From positions 1,364,001 through 1,428,000 of the forward strand of contig NZ_CP096276.1 in assembly GCF_024662235.1 (NCBI RefSeq): DNA of 64,000 nucleotides. The letters are read 5' to 3'. Below are positions 1 to 8,423 of this stretch, piece by piece. Made by a program: the position numbers and the translations under genes. The notes under the pieces are model-generated. The model did not search any database. It was not told the DNA's origin and saw only the letters and a list, made by a program, of their open reading frames with translations. The stretch's first letter is position 1. Each line of letters begins with the position of its first letter. The stretch comes from Pimelobacter simplex. GTDB lineage: Bacteria > Actinomycetota > Actinomycetes > Propionibacteriales > Nocardioidaceae.

Positions 1-1250
1 TCGCGGCGCTGCGCTCCGAGGGGATCACCGTCCACGTCGGCCACGACGCCGCCCACCTCGACGGCGTCGACACGGTCATCGCCACCACGGCCGCCCGCGA
101 GGACAACCCCGAGATCGTCGCCGCGCTCGCGCGGGGACTGCGGCTGTGGCCGCGCTCGGCCGGCCTGCAGTCGGTGCTGCTCGGACGCCGCGTCGTCGCC
201 GTCGGCGGCACCCACGGCAAGACCACGACCACCGCGATGCTCACCGTCGCGCTCCAGGAGGCCGGGCTCGACCCGACCTTCGCCATCGGCGCCGAGGTCG
301 CCAGCCTGGGCACCAACGCCCGGCTCGGCACCGGCGACGTCGCCGTCGTCGAGGCCGACGAGTCCGACGGCGCCTTCCTCGTCTACACCCCCGAGATCGC
401 CGTCGTCACCAACGTCGACGCCGACCACCTCGACCACTGGGGCACGCCCGAGGCCTACGCCGACGCGTTCGCCCGCTTCGTCGAGGGCGCCTCCGCCGGC
501 GCGGTCGTCAACACCGACGACGCCGGCGCCGCCGCGCTGGTCGTCGACGGGACCGGTGTGGCCGGCGCCGGCTTCGCCGAGGGTGCTGCCGTGCGCGGCA
601 GCGAGCTCGTGATGTCCGGCGGTACGACGACCTTCCGGGTCGAGGTCGGCGACGTCGACCTGGGCCGGGTCGAGCTCGGCGTGCCCGGGCGCCACTACGC
701 CCAGGACGCGCTCCTCGCGCTCGCCGTCGGTCTCGACCTCGGGGCCGAGCCGGCCGACCTGGTCCGCGGCCTGGCCCGGCACCGCGGTGCCAAGCGCCGC
801 ATGGAGCACGTCGGCACCGCGGCCGGGGTCCGGGTCTACGACTCCTACGCCCACCACCCCAGCGAGATCCGCGGCGACCTCGAGGCCGCCCGCTCGCTGG
901 TGGGTGACGAGGGCCGCCTGGTCGTCTGCTTCCAGCCGCACCTGGTCTCGCGCACCCGGATCTTCGGTGCCGAGATGGGTCACGAGCTCGGCGCGGCCGA
1001 CGAGGTCGTGCTGCTCGACGTCTACGTCGCCCGCGAGGACCCCGACCCCGCGGTGACCGGTGCGCTGGTGGCCGCCGCGGTGCCGCTGCCGGCGGAGCAG
1101 GTCCGCTTCGTGGCCGACCGGTCCGCCGTACTGGAGGTGCTGGGGGGCATCGCCCGCCCCGGCGACCTCGTGCTCACCCTCGGCGCGGGCGATGTCACCA
1201 CGATCGCGCCCGCCCTGGTCGCTGCGCTCGCGGAGCGGGGCGATGGCTAG
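1..1250 (+). CDS. murC: UDP-N-acetylmuramate--L-alanine ligase, 5' end missing
   Basis: This is the C-terminal part of MurC, which adds L-alanine to UDP-MurNAc in the cytoplasm using ATP. The reading frame is open from the left edge (first full codon at 3), so the start lies outside the window. The Mur ligase P-loop GTHGKTTTTAM is encoded near 208-240, followed by the ADESDGAFL and NVDADHLDHWG motifs of the central ATPase domain. The C-terminal ligase domain includes RRMEHVG and YDSYAHHPSEI. The missing part would be most of the N-terminal UDP-binding domain. The stop overlaps the ftsQ start (ATG 1243), as expected for a translationally coupled division/cell-wall cluster. MurC is clearly preferred over MurD/E/F because of the DSYAHHPSE motif. 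Confidence 0.95.
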   Translation, partial: AALRSEGITVHVGHDAAHLDGVDTVIATTAAREDNPEIVAALARGLRLWPRSAGLQSVLLGRRVVAVGGTHGKTTTTAMLTVALQEAGLDPTFAIGAEVASLGTNARLGTGDVAVVEADESDGAFLVYTPEIAVVTNVDADHLDHWGTPEAYADAFARFVEGASAGAVVNTDDAGAAALVVDGTGVAGAGFAEGAAVRGSELVMSGGTTTFRVEVGDVDLGRVELGVPGRHYAQDALLALAVGLDLGAEPADLVRGLARHRGAKRRMEHVGTAAGVRVYDSYAHHPSEIRGDLEAARSLVGDEGRLVVCFQPHLVSRTRIFGAEMGHELGAADEVVLLDVYVAREDPDPAVTGALVAAAVPLPAEQVRFVADRSAVLEVLGGIARPGDLVLTLGAGDVTTIAPALVAALAERGDG

Positions 1251-2007
1251 GGGCAAGGCCCGCGAGAAGCGGCCGCGCGGCGGGGCCGCCGACACCCTCG
1301 AGCGCACCCGCAAGGCCTTCGCCCGGCGCCAGCGCGCCCGGCGCTGGCTGACCTGGCGCTACCTGCTCGCCGCCTTCGTGCTCGTCGGCGCGATCGGGTT
1401 CGGCGTCTACGCCCTCTACTTCTCCTCGTGGCTGCGTACCGAGGGGGTCGACCTGGTCGGCAACGCCCAGCTCAGCGACAAGCAGGTCCTCGCCGTCGCC
1501 GACGTACCCACCGGGGGACCGCTCGCGACCGTCGACCTCCAGGCGATCGAGCTGCGGGTCAAGGCCCTGGCCACGGTCAAGAGCGTGGACGTCTCGCGCA
1601 AGTGGCCCCACCAGGTGCGCATCGTGGTCGTCGAGCGCACCCCGATCGCCGTCCTCGACCGGGGCGACCGGCTCACCAACCTCGACGCCGGCGGTGTCGC
1701 CTTCGGGCGGCTGGCCAAGGCCCCCGCCGGGCTGCCGCGGGTCAAGATCGGGCCCGGTGCCTCCGGCGACGCGCTGGTCGAGGGCGCCCACGTCGTCGCC
1801 GCGCTCGACCCCCAGGTCACCGAGCTCGTCGACTTCGTCGAGGCGCAGACCGTCGACGAGATCCTGCTCCACCTGCGCGACGGCCGCCTGGTGCGCTGGG
1901 GGAGTGCGGACCAGGCCGACGACAAGGCCGCGGTGCTGCTCGAGCTGCTCGACCGCAAGGCCCAGGTGTACGACGTCTCGGTCCCCGGAGCCCCGACCAC
2001 CCGCTAA
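1243..2007 (+). CDS. ftsQ: Cell division protein FtsQ
   Basis: This is a bitopic divisome protein of about 254 residues that links early and late division proteins at the septum. A basic cytoplasmic N-terminus (MARGKAREKRPRGG) is followed by one membrane segment around residues 45-65. Next come the extracytoplasmic POTRA domain (about 66-135: VDLVGNAQLSDKQVLAVADV) and the FtsQ beta domain with the VVERTPIAVLD strand. The ATG at 1243 was chosen because it overlaps the murC stop and begins the typical basic tail; an open frame further upstream is only murC in another frame. The gene is directly upstream of ftsZ with no ftsA between, which is normal for actinobacteria. Confidence 0.93.
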   Translation: MARGKAREKRPRGGAADTLERTRKAFARRQRARRWLTWRYLLAAFVLVGAIGFGVYALYFSSWLRTEGVDLVGNAQLSDKQVLAVADVPTGGPLATVDLQAIELRVKALATVKSVDVSRKWPHQVRIVVVERTPIAVLDRGDRLTNLDAGGVAFGRLAKAPAGLPRVKIGPGASGDALVEGAHVVAALDPQVTELVDFVEAQTVDEILLHLRDGRLVRWGSADQADDKAAVLLELLDRKAQVYDVSVPGAPTTR

Positions 2008-2077
2008 ATCGGGCGGGGTGCGGCGTGTCTGCGCCGGGGAGCGCCCCGGCGTACCTACTGTCATGGACACGACGAGG

Positions 2078-2108
2078 TTGACATAACTATAACCCTCAGG
2101 TTGAGGGT
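2078..2108 (+). promoter_or_regulatory. Putative ftsZ promoter/leader element
   Basis: The ftsQ-ftsZ gap holds an AT-richer block beginning with TTGACA (2078-2083). It is followed by TAACTATAAC and an inverted repeat ACCCTCA/TGAGGGT (arms 2092-2098 and 2102-2108). A perfect -35 hexamer plus a small hairpin about 125 bases before ftsZ suggests an ftsZ promoter with a structured leader. No convincing -10 sits at the ideal spacing, so the exact start site is open. Confidence 0.45.
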
Positions 2109-2233
2109 CAGGGTTGTGGCACCCACGCCGGACGGCCATCGGGGAAGGGTGGCCGACCGCCTGGCTCGAGATCGAGCTCGACGACACAGACGACGACAAC
2201 TGATCGAAACACCTCTGGAAAGGTGACGCCGCC

Positions 2234-3433
2234 GTGGCAGCTGCACAGAACTACCTGGCCATCATCAAGGTCGTCGGCATCGGTGGGGGCGGCGTCAACG
2301 CCGTCAACCGGATGATCGAGGTCGGCCTCAAGGGTGTCGAGTTCATCGCGATCAACACCGACGCGCAGGCGCTGCTCATGAGCGACGCGGACGTCAAGCT
2401 CGACATCGGGCGCGAGCTCACCCGCGGTCTGGGTGCCGGCGCCAACCCCGACGTGGGCGGCAAGGCCGCCGAGGACCACGCCGAGGAGATCGAGGAGGTG
2501 CTCAAGGGCGCCGACATGGTCTTCGTGACCGCCGGTGAGGGCGGCGGCACCGGTACCGGCGGCGCGCCCGTCGTGGCCCGGATCGCCCGCTCGCTCGGCG
2601 CGCTGACCATCGGCGTCGTCACGCGCCCGTTCACCTTCGAGGGTGCGCGCCGCAAGAAGTCGGCCGACGAGGGCATCGAGCGCCTCCGCGAGGAGGTCGA
2701 CACCCTCATCGTCATCCCCAACGACCGGCTCCTGCAGATCTCCGACCGCAACGTGTCGATGCTCGACGCCTTCAAGCAGGCCGACCAGGTGCTGCTCCAG
2801 GGCGTCTCGGGCATCACCGACCTGATCACGACCCCGGGTCTGATCAACGTCGACTTCGCCGACGTCAAGGCGGTCATGAGCAACGCCGGCTCCGCGCTCA
2901 TGGGCATCGGCTCGGCCCGCGGTGAGGACCGCGCGCTCGCCGCCGCCGAGATGGCGATCAGCAGCCCGCTGCTGGAGGCCTCGATCGACGGCGCCCACGG
3001 CGTCCTGCTCTCGATCGCCGGTGGCTCCGACCTCGGCATCTTCGAGATCAACGAGGCCGCGGCCATGGTCGCCGACGCCGTCCACGAGGACGCCAACATC
3101 ATCTTCGGCACGATCATCGACGACGCCCTCGGCGACGAGGTCCGGGTCACCGTGATCGCGGCCGGCTTCGACGGCGGGCTGCCCAAGCGCCGCGACGAGA
3201 GCGCCGCGCGCCGCGACGCCCGCGCCGCGGCCCAGCCGGCCGGACCCGGGGCCGCCGCCGGTGCGGTCGCCAGCCGTCGCCCGGAGCCCGCTGCCGCGGC
3301 TCCCGCGCCGGCGTCGACCGAGCAGGCCGCCCCGGCTGCCGAGCCGCAGCCGGTCGGTGCGCGCAGCACCACCCCGAAGCCGATGCAGTTCGACGACGGC
3401 GACGACCTCGACGTCCCCGACTTCCTCAAGTGA
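2234..3433 (+). CDS. ftsZ: Cell division GTPase FtsZ
   Basis: FtsZ is the tubulin-like GTPase that forms the cytokinetic ring. The 399-residue length is typical. The start is GTG 2234, preceded by a GGAAAGG-like site at 2217-2223. The GTP-binding tubulin signature GGGTGTG lies at residues 103-109, the NTD motif at 41-43, and the T7-loop region (INVDFADVK) near 205-213. After the globular core (about residue 315) comes an Ala/Pro-rich linker, then a conserved acidic C-terminal peptide ending [10 protein letters not shown], which binds SepF and other partners. SepF is encoded 1.4 kb downstream. Nothing unusual is seen. Confidence 0.98.
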   Translation: MAAAQNYLAIIKVVGIGGGGVNAVNRMIEVGLKGVEFIAINTDAQALLMSDADVKLDIGRELTRGLGAGANPDVGGKAAEDHAEEIEEVLKGADMVFVTAGEGGGTGTGGAPVVARIARSLGALTIGVVTRPFTFEGARRKKSADEGIERLREEVDTLIVIPNDRLLQISDRNVSMLDAFKQADQVLLQGVSGITDLITTPGLINVDFADVKAVMSNAGSALMGIGSARGEDRALAAAEMAISSPLLEASIDGAHGVLLSIAGGSDLGIFEINEAAAMVADAVHEDANIIFGTIIDDALGDEVRVTVIAAGFDGGLPKRRDESAARRDARAAAQPAGPGAAAGAVASRRPEPAAAAPAPASTEQAAPAAEPQPVGARSTTPKPMQFDDGDDLDVPDFLK

Positions 3434-3436
3434 GTC

Positions 3437-4126
3437 GTGTTCGCCTTCCGTGACGACCTCGACCTCGGCCCGGCCCCCGCTGACGGGGGCCGGGTCGCGG
3501 TCGCGTTCACCGACGCCTCGCTCGACCTCCAGGAGGGCCCGGGCCTCGACGCGACCCTGAGCGCGCTCGCCGCCGACCTCGACGTCGCGCCCGTCCGGCT
3601 GCGCCAGGTGCACGGCGCCGGCGTCGCCGTGGTCGCCGACGGCTCCGGACCGGTCCCCGAGGCCGACGCGGCCGTCACCACGGCGCCCGGCGTGGCGCTG
3701 GTGGTCCGGGTCGCCGACTGCGTCCCCGTGGTCCTCGCCGACGCCGCCACGGGCGTCCTCGGGGTCGCCCACGCCGGGCGCCGCGGGGTCGAGCTCGATG
3801 TCGTCACCCGCACCGTCGAGCAGATGCGCGCCCTCGGCGCCACCGACGTCCGTGCCTGGGTCGGCCCGCACGTGTGCGGGCGCTGCTACGAGGTGCCGGC
3901 CGCGATGCGCGACGAGGTCGCCGCCGCGGTCCCCGCGACGTACGCCGAGACCCGGCAGGGCACGCCCGCGCTCGACCTCGGCGCCGGGGTCGCCGCCCAG
4001 CTCGCCGCGGCCGGCGTACCGGTCACGGTGGTGCCGGGCTGCACCCTCGAGGACGAGCGCTTCCACTCCTACCGCCGCGACGGCGAGCGCTCGGGCCGCT
4101 TCGCGGGGCTGGTGTGGCGCCGATGA
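3437..4126 (+). CDS. pgeF: YfiH/PgeF-type peptidoglycan editing factor (laccase-domain family)
   Basis: This 229-residue protein belongs to the YfiH (Cu-oxidase_4, formerly multicopper polyphenol oxidoreductase) family. E. coli PgeF removes mis-incorporated serine from peptidoglycan precursors, and other members act as purine nucleoside enzymes. Family hallmarks are LRQVHGAGVAVV, the VRVADCVPVVLAD block (conserved Cys), GVAHAGRRG (conserved His) and the late VVPGCTLEDERFHSYRRDG motif. The Cys and two His of the metal-binding pocket are therefore present. The GTG start lies 3 bases after the ftsZ stop and the stop overlaps yggS by 4 bases, so it is in the division operon. The biochemical role in this organism is inferred. 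Confidence 0.85.
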   Translation: MFAFRDDLDLGPAPADGGRVAVAFTDASLDLQEGPGLDATLSALAADLDVAPVRLRQVHGAGVAVVADGSGPVPEADAAVTTAPGVALVVRVADCVPVVLADAATGVLGVAHAGRRGVELDVVTRTVEQMRALGATDVRAWVGPHVCGRCYEVPAAMRDEVAAAVPATYAETRQGTPALDLGAGVAAQLAAAGVPVTVVPGCTLEDERFHSYRRDGERSGRFAGLVWRR

Positions 4127-4821
4127 GCCGCCTCGACGACCTGCGCGCCAACCTGGCCGCCGTCCACGACCGCATCGCACGCGCCGCGACCGACGCCGGC
4201 CGCGCCCCCGACGAGGTCGCGCTCGTCGTGGTCACCAAGTACTTCCCGGCCACCGACGTGCGCCTGCTCGCCGAGCTCGGCGTCGTCGACGTGGGGGAGA
4301 ACCGGCACCAGGAGGCCGAGGCCAAGGCCGCCGAGTGCGCCGACCTGCCGCTGCGCTGGCACTTCATCGGCGGGCTGCAGTCCAACAAGGCCGCCGCCGT
4401 CGCCCGCTACGCCCAGGTCGTGGAGTCCGTCGACCGCACCGCCCTGGTCGGCCGGCTGGCCCGCGGCGCCGAGGACGCCGGGCGCGAGGTCGACGTCCTG
4501 CTCCAGGTCAGCCTCGACCCGCCCGGACGCGAGCACCGCTTCGGCGCGGACCCGGCCACGGTGCCCGCCCTGGCTGACGAGGTCGCCCGCGCGAACGGGC
4601 TCCACCTGCGCGGCCTGATGGCCGTCGCACCCCTCGACGAGGACCCCGCGCTGGCCTTCTCCCGGCTCGCCGGGATCCGCGCCGACTTCCTCGCCCGGCA
4701 CCCCGACGCGACCCTCCTCTCCGCCGGCATGAGCGGCGACCTGGAGGCCGCGATCACCGTCGGCGCGACACACGTGCGCGTCGGCACCGCGGTCCTCGGT
4801 TCGAGGCCCACGGTCCAGTAA
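4123..4821 (+). CDS. YggS-family pyridoxal-phosphate homeostasis protein
   Basis: This 232-residue single-domain fold-type III PLP protein is of the YggS/PROSC/YlmE family. These bind PLP without known catalysis and control PLP and amino-acid homeostasis. The PLP lysine lies in VVTKYFP (K near residue 41). Other family motifs are GENRHQEAEAKA, WHFIGGLQSNKA, GLMAVAP and LSAGMSGDLEAAI followed by VRVGTAVLGSR. The ATG at 4123 overlaps the pgeF stop (ATGA). Placement between pgeF and sepF is the standard Gram-positive division-cluster order. Confidence 0.93.
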   Translation: MSRLDDLRANLAAVHDRIARAATDAGRAPDEVALVVVTKYFPATDVRLLAELGVVDVGENRHQEAEAKAAECADLPLRWHFIGGLQSNKAAAVARYAQVVESVDRTALVGRLARGAEDAGREVDVLLQVSLDPPGREHRFGADPATVPALADEVARANGLHLRGLMAVAPLDEDPALAFSRLAGIRADFLARHPDATLLSAGMSGDLEAAITVGATHVRVGTAVLGSRPTVQ

Positions 4822-4882
4822 TGTCCACAACACCACCAGAGGTCCCTGAGCCCCAGGGGCGGGAATCACGGAGGCAACAGTC

Positions 4883-5404
4883 ATGAGCGGTGCGATGCGC
4901 AGGATCGGTGAGTACCTCGGCCTGCTGGAAGACACCGGCTATGACGAGTACGACGACGAGGTCAACGAGCCGGCCCGGGACCGCGACCGTGATCGCGACG
5001 CCCGGCCGACGCGGGCCGTGCGCGCCGTCCCGTCCGACCCCGAGCCCCGGCCCGCCTCGGTCGCCGACCTCGAGGAGCGCCGGCGTCCCGTCGCCGTCGC
5101 CTCGCAGCCGGTGATCGCCGACTTCTCCCGGATCGTCACGCTGCAGCCCACGACGTACAACGACGCGCGGGCGGTCGGCGAGGAGTACCGCGAGGGCATC
5201 CCGGTGATCATGAACCTCAGCGAGATGGACGACTCCGACGCCAAGCGCCTGGTCGACTTCGCGGCCGGTCTGATCTTCGCGACCCGCGGCAACATCGAGC
5301 GGGTCACCAACAAGGTCTTCCTGCTCTCGCCGCCCAATGTCACGGTCGCGGCCGAGGACAAGCAGCGGATCGCCGACACCGGCGGTTTCTTCAACCAGAG
5401 CTGA
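4883..5404 (+). CDS. sepF: Cell division protein SepF
   Basis: SepF is the membrane-binding FtsZ anchor used by actinobacteria in place of FtsA. The 173 residues begin with a short amphipathic membrane-targeting helix (MSGAMRRIGEYLGLLED). An acidic and arginine-rich linker (about 20-75, repeated RDRD) follows. The C-terminal SepF core runs from about 85 to the end (YNDARAVGEEYREGIPVIMNL, then KRLVDFAAGLIFA and VFLLSPPNV). A clear GGAGG ribosome site lies 9 bases before ATG 4883. A hairpin just after the stop probably ends the transcript. Confidence 0.95.
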   Translation: MSGAMRRIGEYLGLLEDTGYDEYDDEVNEPARDRDRDRDARPTRAVRAVPSDPEPRPASVADLEERRRPVAVASQPVIADFSRIVTLQPTTYNDARAVGEEYREGIPVIMNLSEMDDSDAKRLVDFAAGLIFATRGNIERVTNKVFLLSPPNVTVAAEDKQRIADTGGFFNQS

Positions 5405-5424
5405 GCAGCCCCCCGTCTCCTCCT

Positions 5425-5456
5425 CGAACCCGCCCGGGTGCCCTCGGGCGGGTTCG
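5425..5456 (+). terminator. Hairpin terminator after sepF
   Basis: Perfect 12-bp arms (CGAACCCGCCCG at 5425-5436 and its complement at 5445-5456) flank an 8-base loop. No long T-run follows, as is usual for high-GC actinobacterial terminators. It separates sepF from yggT, which has its own leaderless-type promoter. Confidence 0.6.
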
Positions 5457-5466
5457 GCGTACCCGA

Positions 5467-5472
5467 TAGGTT
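5467..5472 (+). promoter_or_regulatory. -10 element (TAGGTT) for leaderless yggT
   Basis: TAGGTT ends 6 bases before the GTG start of yggT at 5479. This is the spacing expected when transcription begins at the start codon itself. The same arrangement recurs upstream of hisD, hisA, pyk, pdtaR and the TetR gene in this window. Confidence 0.45.
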
Positions 5473-5478
5473 TCAGGC

Positions 5479-5772
5479 GTGACGATCGTCGGCTGGATCA
5501 TCGAGGGCGTGCTCTTCGCCTTCATCGGATTCTTGTGGGTCCGCCTCATCACCGACTGGGTGCAGGTGTTCGCCCGCGGCTGGGAGCCCCGGGGTCTGCT
5601 GCTGGTGTTCCTGGAGCTGTCCTACTCGGTGACCGATCCGCCGATCAAGGCACTGCGCAAGGTGATCAAGCCGATCCGGATCGGGAATTTCGCCCTCGAC
5701 CTGAGCTTCTTCCTGGTGATGATCCTGGCCTACATCCTGTTGGCCGTGAACCGTTCCACGCTGCTTTACTGA
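5479..5772 (+). CDS. YggT family membrane protein
   Basis: This small integral membrane protein of 97 residues has two YggT-type segments. The first hydrophobic helix is at about 2-22 (VGWIIEGVLFAFIGFLWVRL). The conserved YSVTDPPIKALRKVIKPIRIG stretch lies at about 50-70, and a second helix at about 75-92. YggT proteins sit next to sepF and divIVA across Gram-positives and are linked to cell-shape or osmotic functions; the exact role is not known. The GTG start is supported by the leaderless -10 at 5467. Confidence 0.85.
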   Translation: MTIVGWIIEGVLFAFIGFLWVRLITDWVQVFARGWEPRGLLLVFLELSYSVTDPPIKALRKVIKPIRIGNFALDLSFFLVMILAYILLAVNRSTLLY

Positions 5773-5849
5773 ACGCACCCGGGGCGGGGGTCGACAACCG
5801 GACCCCCTCCCGCCCGGACGGTGGATGACGGCTTCTACGAGGCAGGCGC

Positions 5850-5855
5850 TATCGT
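5850..5855 (+). promoter_or_regulatory. Possible -10 element upstream of wag31
   Basis: TATCGT within the yggT-wag31 gap lies about 45 bases before the ATG, giving a conventional leader that includes the AGGTGAGG ribosome site at about 5891-5898. No clear -35 is seen, so this is a weak call. Confidence 0.25.
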
Positions 5856-5900
5856 TCGGTGAGACAGACTGTCGATGAATCTTCGTAGATAGGTGAGGTC

Positions 5901-6707
5901 ATGCCGCTGACGCCTGAGGACGTGAGCAACAAGCGCTTTACGCCGGTTCGGCTGCGCGAGGGCTACGACATGGGCGAGGTCGACCAGTTCCTGGATGAGG
6001 TCGAGGCTGAGCTTGCTCGGCTGACCCAGGAGAACGACGATCTCCGCGCGAAGCTCGCGGCTGCGCAGGCCGGATCCTCGGCCGCTTTCGACGCGCCGAC
6101 CCAGCTCGCCCCCGTGCCCCAGCTCGCGCCCGAGCCGCCGGCTCCCGCGCCGGTCCCGGCTCCCGTGGCGGCTCCCGTCGAGGTGCCCGCCCCGGTCGAG
6201 CCCGTCGTCCCGGCTCCCGTCGCCGCGCCTGCCGCGACCGGTGGGATCGAGACGATCCGGGTCGAGACCGTGCCCGAGGCGTCCAACGCCGCGGCGCGTC
6301 TGCTCGAGATCGCCACGCGCAACGCGGACGAGCTCGTCGAGGACGCCAAGAACGAGGCCGACAAGATCGTCGGCGAGGCCCGGACCAAGTCCGAGCGCCT
6401 CGAGTCCGAGGCCAAGGTCAAGGCCGACCGCCTCGAGTCCGACGCCCGGACCCGCGCCGAGATGCTCGACAGCGAGACCGCCGAGCGTCGTACCCAGCTG
6501 TTCGGGGACCTGGAGAAGGAGCGCGACAAGCTCTCCGCCGAGGTCGAGACGCTGCGCTCCTTCGAGCGCGAGTACCGCTCGCGTCTCAAGAGCTACTTCA
6601 CCCAGCAGCTCGAGTCGCTGCAGACCCCGGGTGACACCCTCGCTCCCGCGGAGGAGGCTCCCGCCCCCAAGCGGCTGCGCTCCATCCTGGGCGAGGAAGA
6701 GGCCTGA
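5901..6707 (+). CDS. wag31: DivIVA/Wag31 polar growth protein
   Basis: DivIVA (Wag31 in actinobacteria) is a coiled-coil scaffold that recruits the peptidoglycan machinery to growing poles. The N-terminal lipid-binding domain (1-60) has the diagnostic PEDVSNKRFTPVRLREGYD and GEVDQFLDEVEAEL. A Pro/Ala/Val-rich spacer (about 62-112) is followed by a long charged coiled coil with heptad-like KSERLESEAKVKADRLES repeats. The C-terminal tail ends KRLRSILGEEEA. At 268 residues it is near the usual size. It lies at the distal end of the division cluster, with a terminator after the stop. Confidence 0.95.
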   Translation: MPLTPEDVSNKRFTPVRLREGYDMGEVDQFLDEVEAELARLTQENDDLRAKLAAAQAGSSAAFDAPTQLAPVPQLAPEPPAPAPVPAPVAAPVEVPAPVEPVVPAPVAAPAATGGIETIRVETVPEASNAAARLLEIATRNADELVEDAKNEADKIVGEARTKSERLESEAKVKADRLESDARTRAEMLDSETAERRTQLFGDLEKERDKLSAEVETLRSFEREYRSRLKSYFTQQLESLQTPGDTLAPAEEAPAPKRLRSILGEEEA

Positions 6708-6741
6708 GTCCGAGCCTCACGCTCGGTCTGCTGACCACACC

Positions 6742-6781
6742 CGAACCGGCCGGTCCCGCCTCGCGCGGACCGGCCGGTTCG
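6742..6781 (+). terminator. Hairpin terminator after wag31
   Basis: Perfect 15-bp GC-rich arms (CGAACCGGCCGGTCC at 6742-6756 and its complement at 6767-6781) flank a 10-base loop. It lies 35 bases after the wag31 stop and closes the division cluster. Confidence 0.7.
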
Positions 6782-6885
6782 CGTCTTCGCGGTGAGCCTG
6801 CTTGGTGACCTGGGTTCCACCCGTTACCCTCCGCAGCACGCCCGCAGCCTGCCGGCCGCGGGATGATGCCTCTGAGGAGTCCGTC

Positions 6886-7857
6886 ATGGCCCGCAGCACG
6901 AAGAAGTCGTTGGCCGGTCAGGCCGCGTCCGCCGCGCGGAAGATCATCCGCCCCCGGAAGGCTGCTGCGGCCCCCGCGGCTCCCGCCAAGAAGGCGGCTG
7001 CCAAGAAGGCGGCCCCGGCGAAGAAGGCGGCCCCGGCGAAGAAGGCGGCGGCCAAGAAGGCAGCGCCGGCCCCGGCCAAGAAGGCGGCGGCCAAGAAGGC
7101 CGCGCCGGCCCCGGCGAAGAAGGCGGCGGCCAAGAAGTCCGCACCGGCCCCGGCCAAGAAGGCAGCGGCCAAGAAGGCAGCGCCGGCCCCGGCCAAGAAG
7201 ACCGCCGCGCCGGCCAAGAAGGCCGCACCGGCCCCCGCCAAGAAGGCAGCGGCCAAGAAGTCCGCACCCGCTCCGGTCAAGAAGGCGCCGGCGCCCGCGA
7301 AGAAGACCACCAAGAAGGCCCCGGCCACCGTGACCAAGACCCCAGCGAAGACCCCCGCCAAGAAGGCCGCCCCGGCCCCCGCCCCGGCCAAGAAGGCCCC
7401 GGCGGCGCCCGCCAAGAAGACCGCCGCGCCGGCCAAGAAGACCGCGGCCAAGAAGACCACCCCCGCCCGCCTGGTCGTCCTCGACCACGAGGAGGCCTGG
7501 TCCAAGGCCGAGCTGGCCGAGGTGCTCCGCGAGCTGCACGACCAGCGCGAGGAGAGTGCCCAGATCCTGGCCGAGCAGGCGGCGGACCTGTCCGGGCTGC
7601 TGCGTGACTCTGGGGACGGTGCCGGGCAGGACCAGGCGGACCTCGGGGCGACGAGCTTCGAGCGGGACCACGAGCTGACCGTGCTCAACCACGAGCGGGA
7701 GAAGCTGGCGCAGATCGATCGGGCGCTGGCGCGCATCGACGACGGCACGTACGGCGTGTGCGAGTCGTGCGGGAACCCGATCGGCAAGATGCGGCTGATG
7801 GCGTTCCCGCGTGCCACACTGTGCATGACATGCAAGCAGCGCGAGGAACGCCGGTAG
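6886..7857 (+). CDS. DksA/TraR C4 zinc-finger protein with histone-H1-like basic region
   Basis: This 323-residue protein has two very different halves. Residues about 25-195 are a low-complexity Ala/Lys/Pro stretch made of repeated [10 protein letters not shown] units, like the DNA-binding tail of histone H1 or mycobacterial HupB. Residues about 200-323 are a DksA/TraR domain: an acidic coiled coil ([19 protein letters not shown]), then [16 protein letters not shown] and LCMTCKQ, which supply all four zinc cysteines. DksA-type proteins bind the RNA polymerase secondary channel, so this may be an RNA-polymerase-binding factor that also contacts DNA. The ATG at 6886 follows a TGAGGAG site; the 28 upstream codons are not protein-like. 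The 3' end overlaps the lspA start. Confidence 0.85.
   Translation: MARSTKKSLAGQAASAARKIIRPRKAAAAPAAPAKKAAAKKAAPAKKAAPAKKAAAKKAAPAPAKKAAAKKAAPAPAKKAAAKKSAPAPAKKAAAKKAAPAPAKKTAAPAKKAAPAPAKKAAAKKSAPAPVKKAPAPAKKTTKKAPATVTKTPAKTPAKKAAPAPAPAKKAPAAPAKKTAAPAKKTAAKKTTPARLVVLDHEEAWSKAELAEVLRELHDQREESAQILAEQAADLSGLLRDSGDGAGQDQADLGATSFERDHELTVLNHEREKLAQIDRALARIDDGTYGVCESCGNPIGKMRLMAFPRATLCMTCKQREERR
6958..7465 (+). repeat. Degenerate in-frame tandem repeats coding for PAKKAAAKK units
   Basis: The coding strand repeats short blocks such as GCCAAGAAGGC and CCGGCCCCGGCCAAGAAGG with small variations over about 500 bases. They encode a lysine/alanine/proline-rich tail. Repeats of this kind are prone to slippage, so length variation between strains is likely. 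Confidence 0.8.
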
Positions 7858-8423
7858 ACGACCGCGACGAGGGCCCCGACGGTCCCGGCACCGCAGGTTC
7901 CCGGCGCCTCCTGGCCGCTCCGCGGGCGTGGGCGCTGTTCCTGTCCGTCGCGGTCCTGGTGGTCGTCGTCGACCAGGTCGCCAAGGTCCTCGCGGTCCGT
8001 CACCTCACCGGTGAGCCGGACGTCGAGGTGGTCGGCGAGATCCTCCAGCTGCACCTGACCTACAACCCGGGGGCGGCGTTCAGCCTGGGGACCCGGTTCA
8101 CCGTGGTCCTGTCCTGCCTGGCGATCACCGCGACGCTGGTCGTGCTGTGGATCAGCCGGCGGGTGGTGAGTCCGCTGTGGGCGGTCGCGCTGGGGCTGTT
8201 GCTGGCAGGGATCGACGGCAACCTGATCGACCGGCTGTTCCGGGCGCCGAGTCCCTTCCGCGGGCACGTGGTGGACTTCCTGATGCTGCCGAACTGGCCG
8301 ATCTTCAACATCGCCGACATGTCCATCAACGTGGGCGTCGCGCTGATCCTGCTGCAGGTGTTCCGCGGCGTGGGTCTCGACGGCCGCCGGGTCGAGAAGA
8401 CCGAGAAGGAGCAGCAGTCGTGA
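7830..8423 (+). CDS. lspA: Lipoprotein signal peptidase (signal peptidase II)
   Basis: LspA removes the signal peptide of lipid-modified prolipoproteins in the membrane. The protein has four membrane segments and the family motifs in order: [31 protein letters not shown], then GHVVDFLML and [11 protein letters not shown], which supply the two catalytic aspartates. Start ATG 7830 overlaps the preceding gene by 28 bases and is the only good start in this frame near the N-terminus; it gives 197 residues with a 25-residue Gly/Asp/Pro-rich cytoplasmic lead. The stop overlaps the next gene (GTGA). Its partner enzyme Lgt is encoded at 33.6 kb. Confidence 0.94.
   Translation: MQAARGTPVDDRDEGPDGPGTAGSRRLLAAPRAWALFLSVAVLVVVVDQVAKVLAVRHLTGEPDVEVVGEILQLHLTYNPGAAFSLGTRFTVVLSCLAITATLVVLWISRRVVSPLWAVALGLLLAGIDGNLIDRLFRAPSPFRGHVVDFLMLPNWPIFNIADMSINVGVALILLQVFRGVGLDGRRVEKTEKEQQS

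Noticed and set aside
6958..7465. Possible CRISPR-like array
   Set aside because: Repeats are short, irregular and coding (PAKKAAAKK units), with no unique spacers of constant size and no cas genes nearby.
6918..8267. Minus-strand frame with repeated [18 protein letters not shown] hydrophobic units
   Set aside because: It is the reverse complement of the PAKKAAAKK repeats and lspA; the plus frames carry the zinc finger and signal-peptidase motifs.
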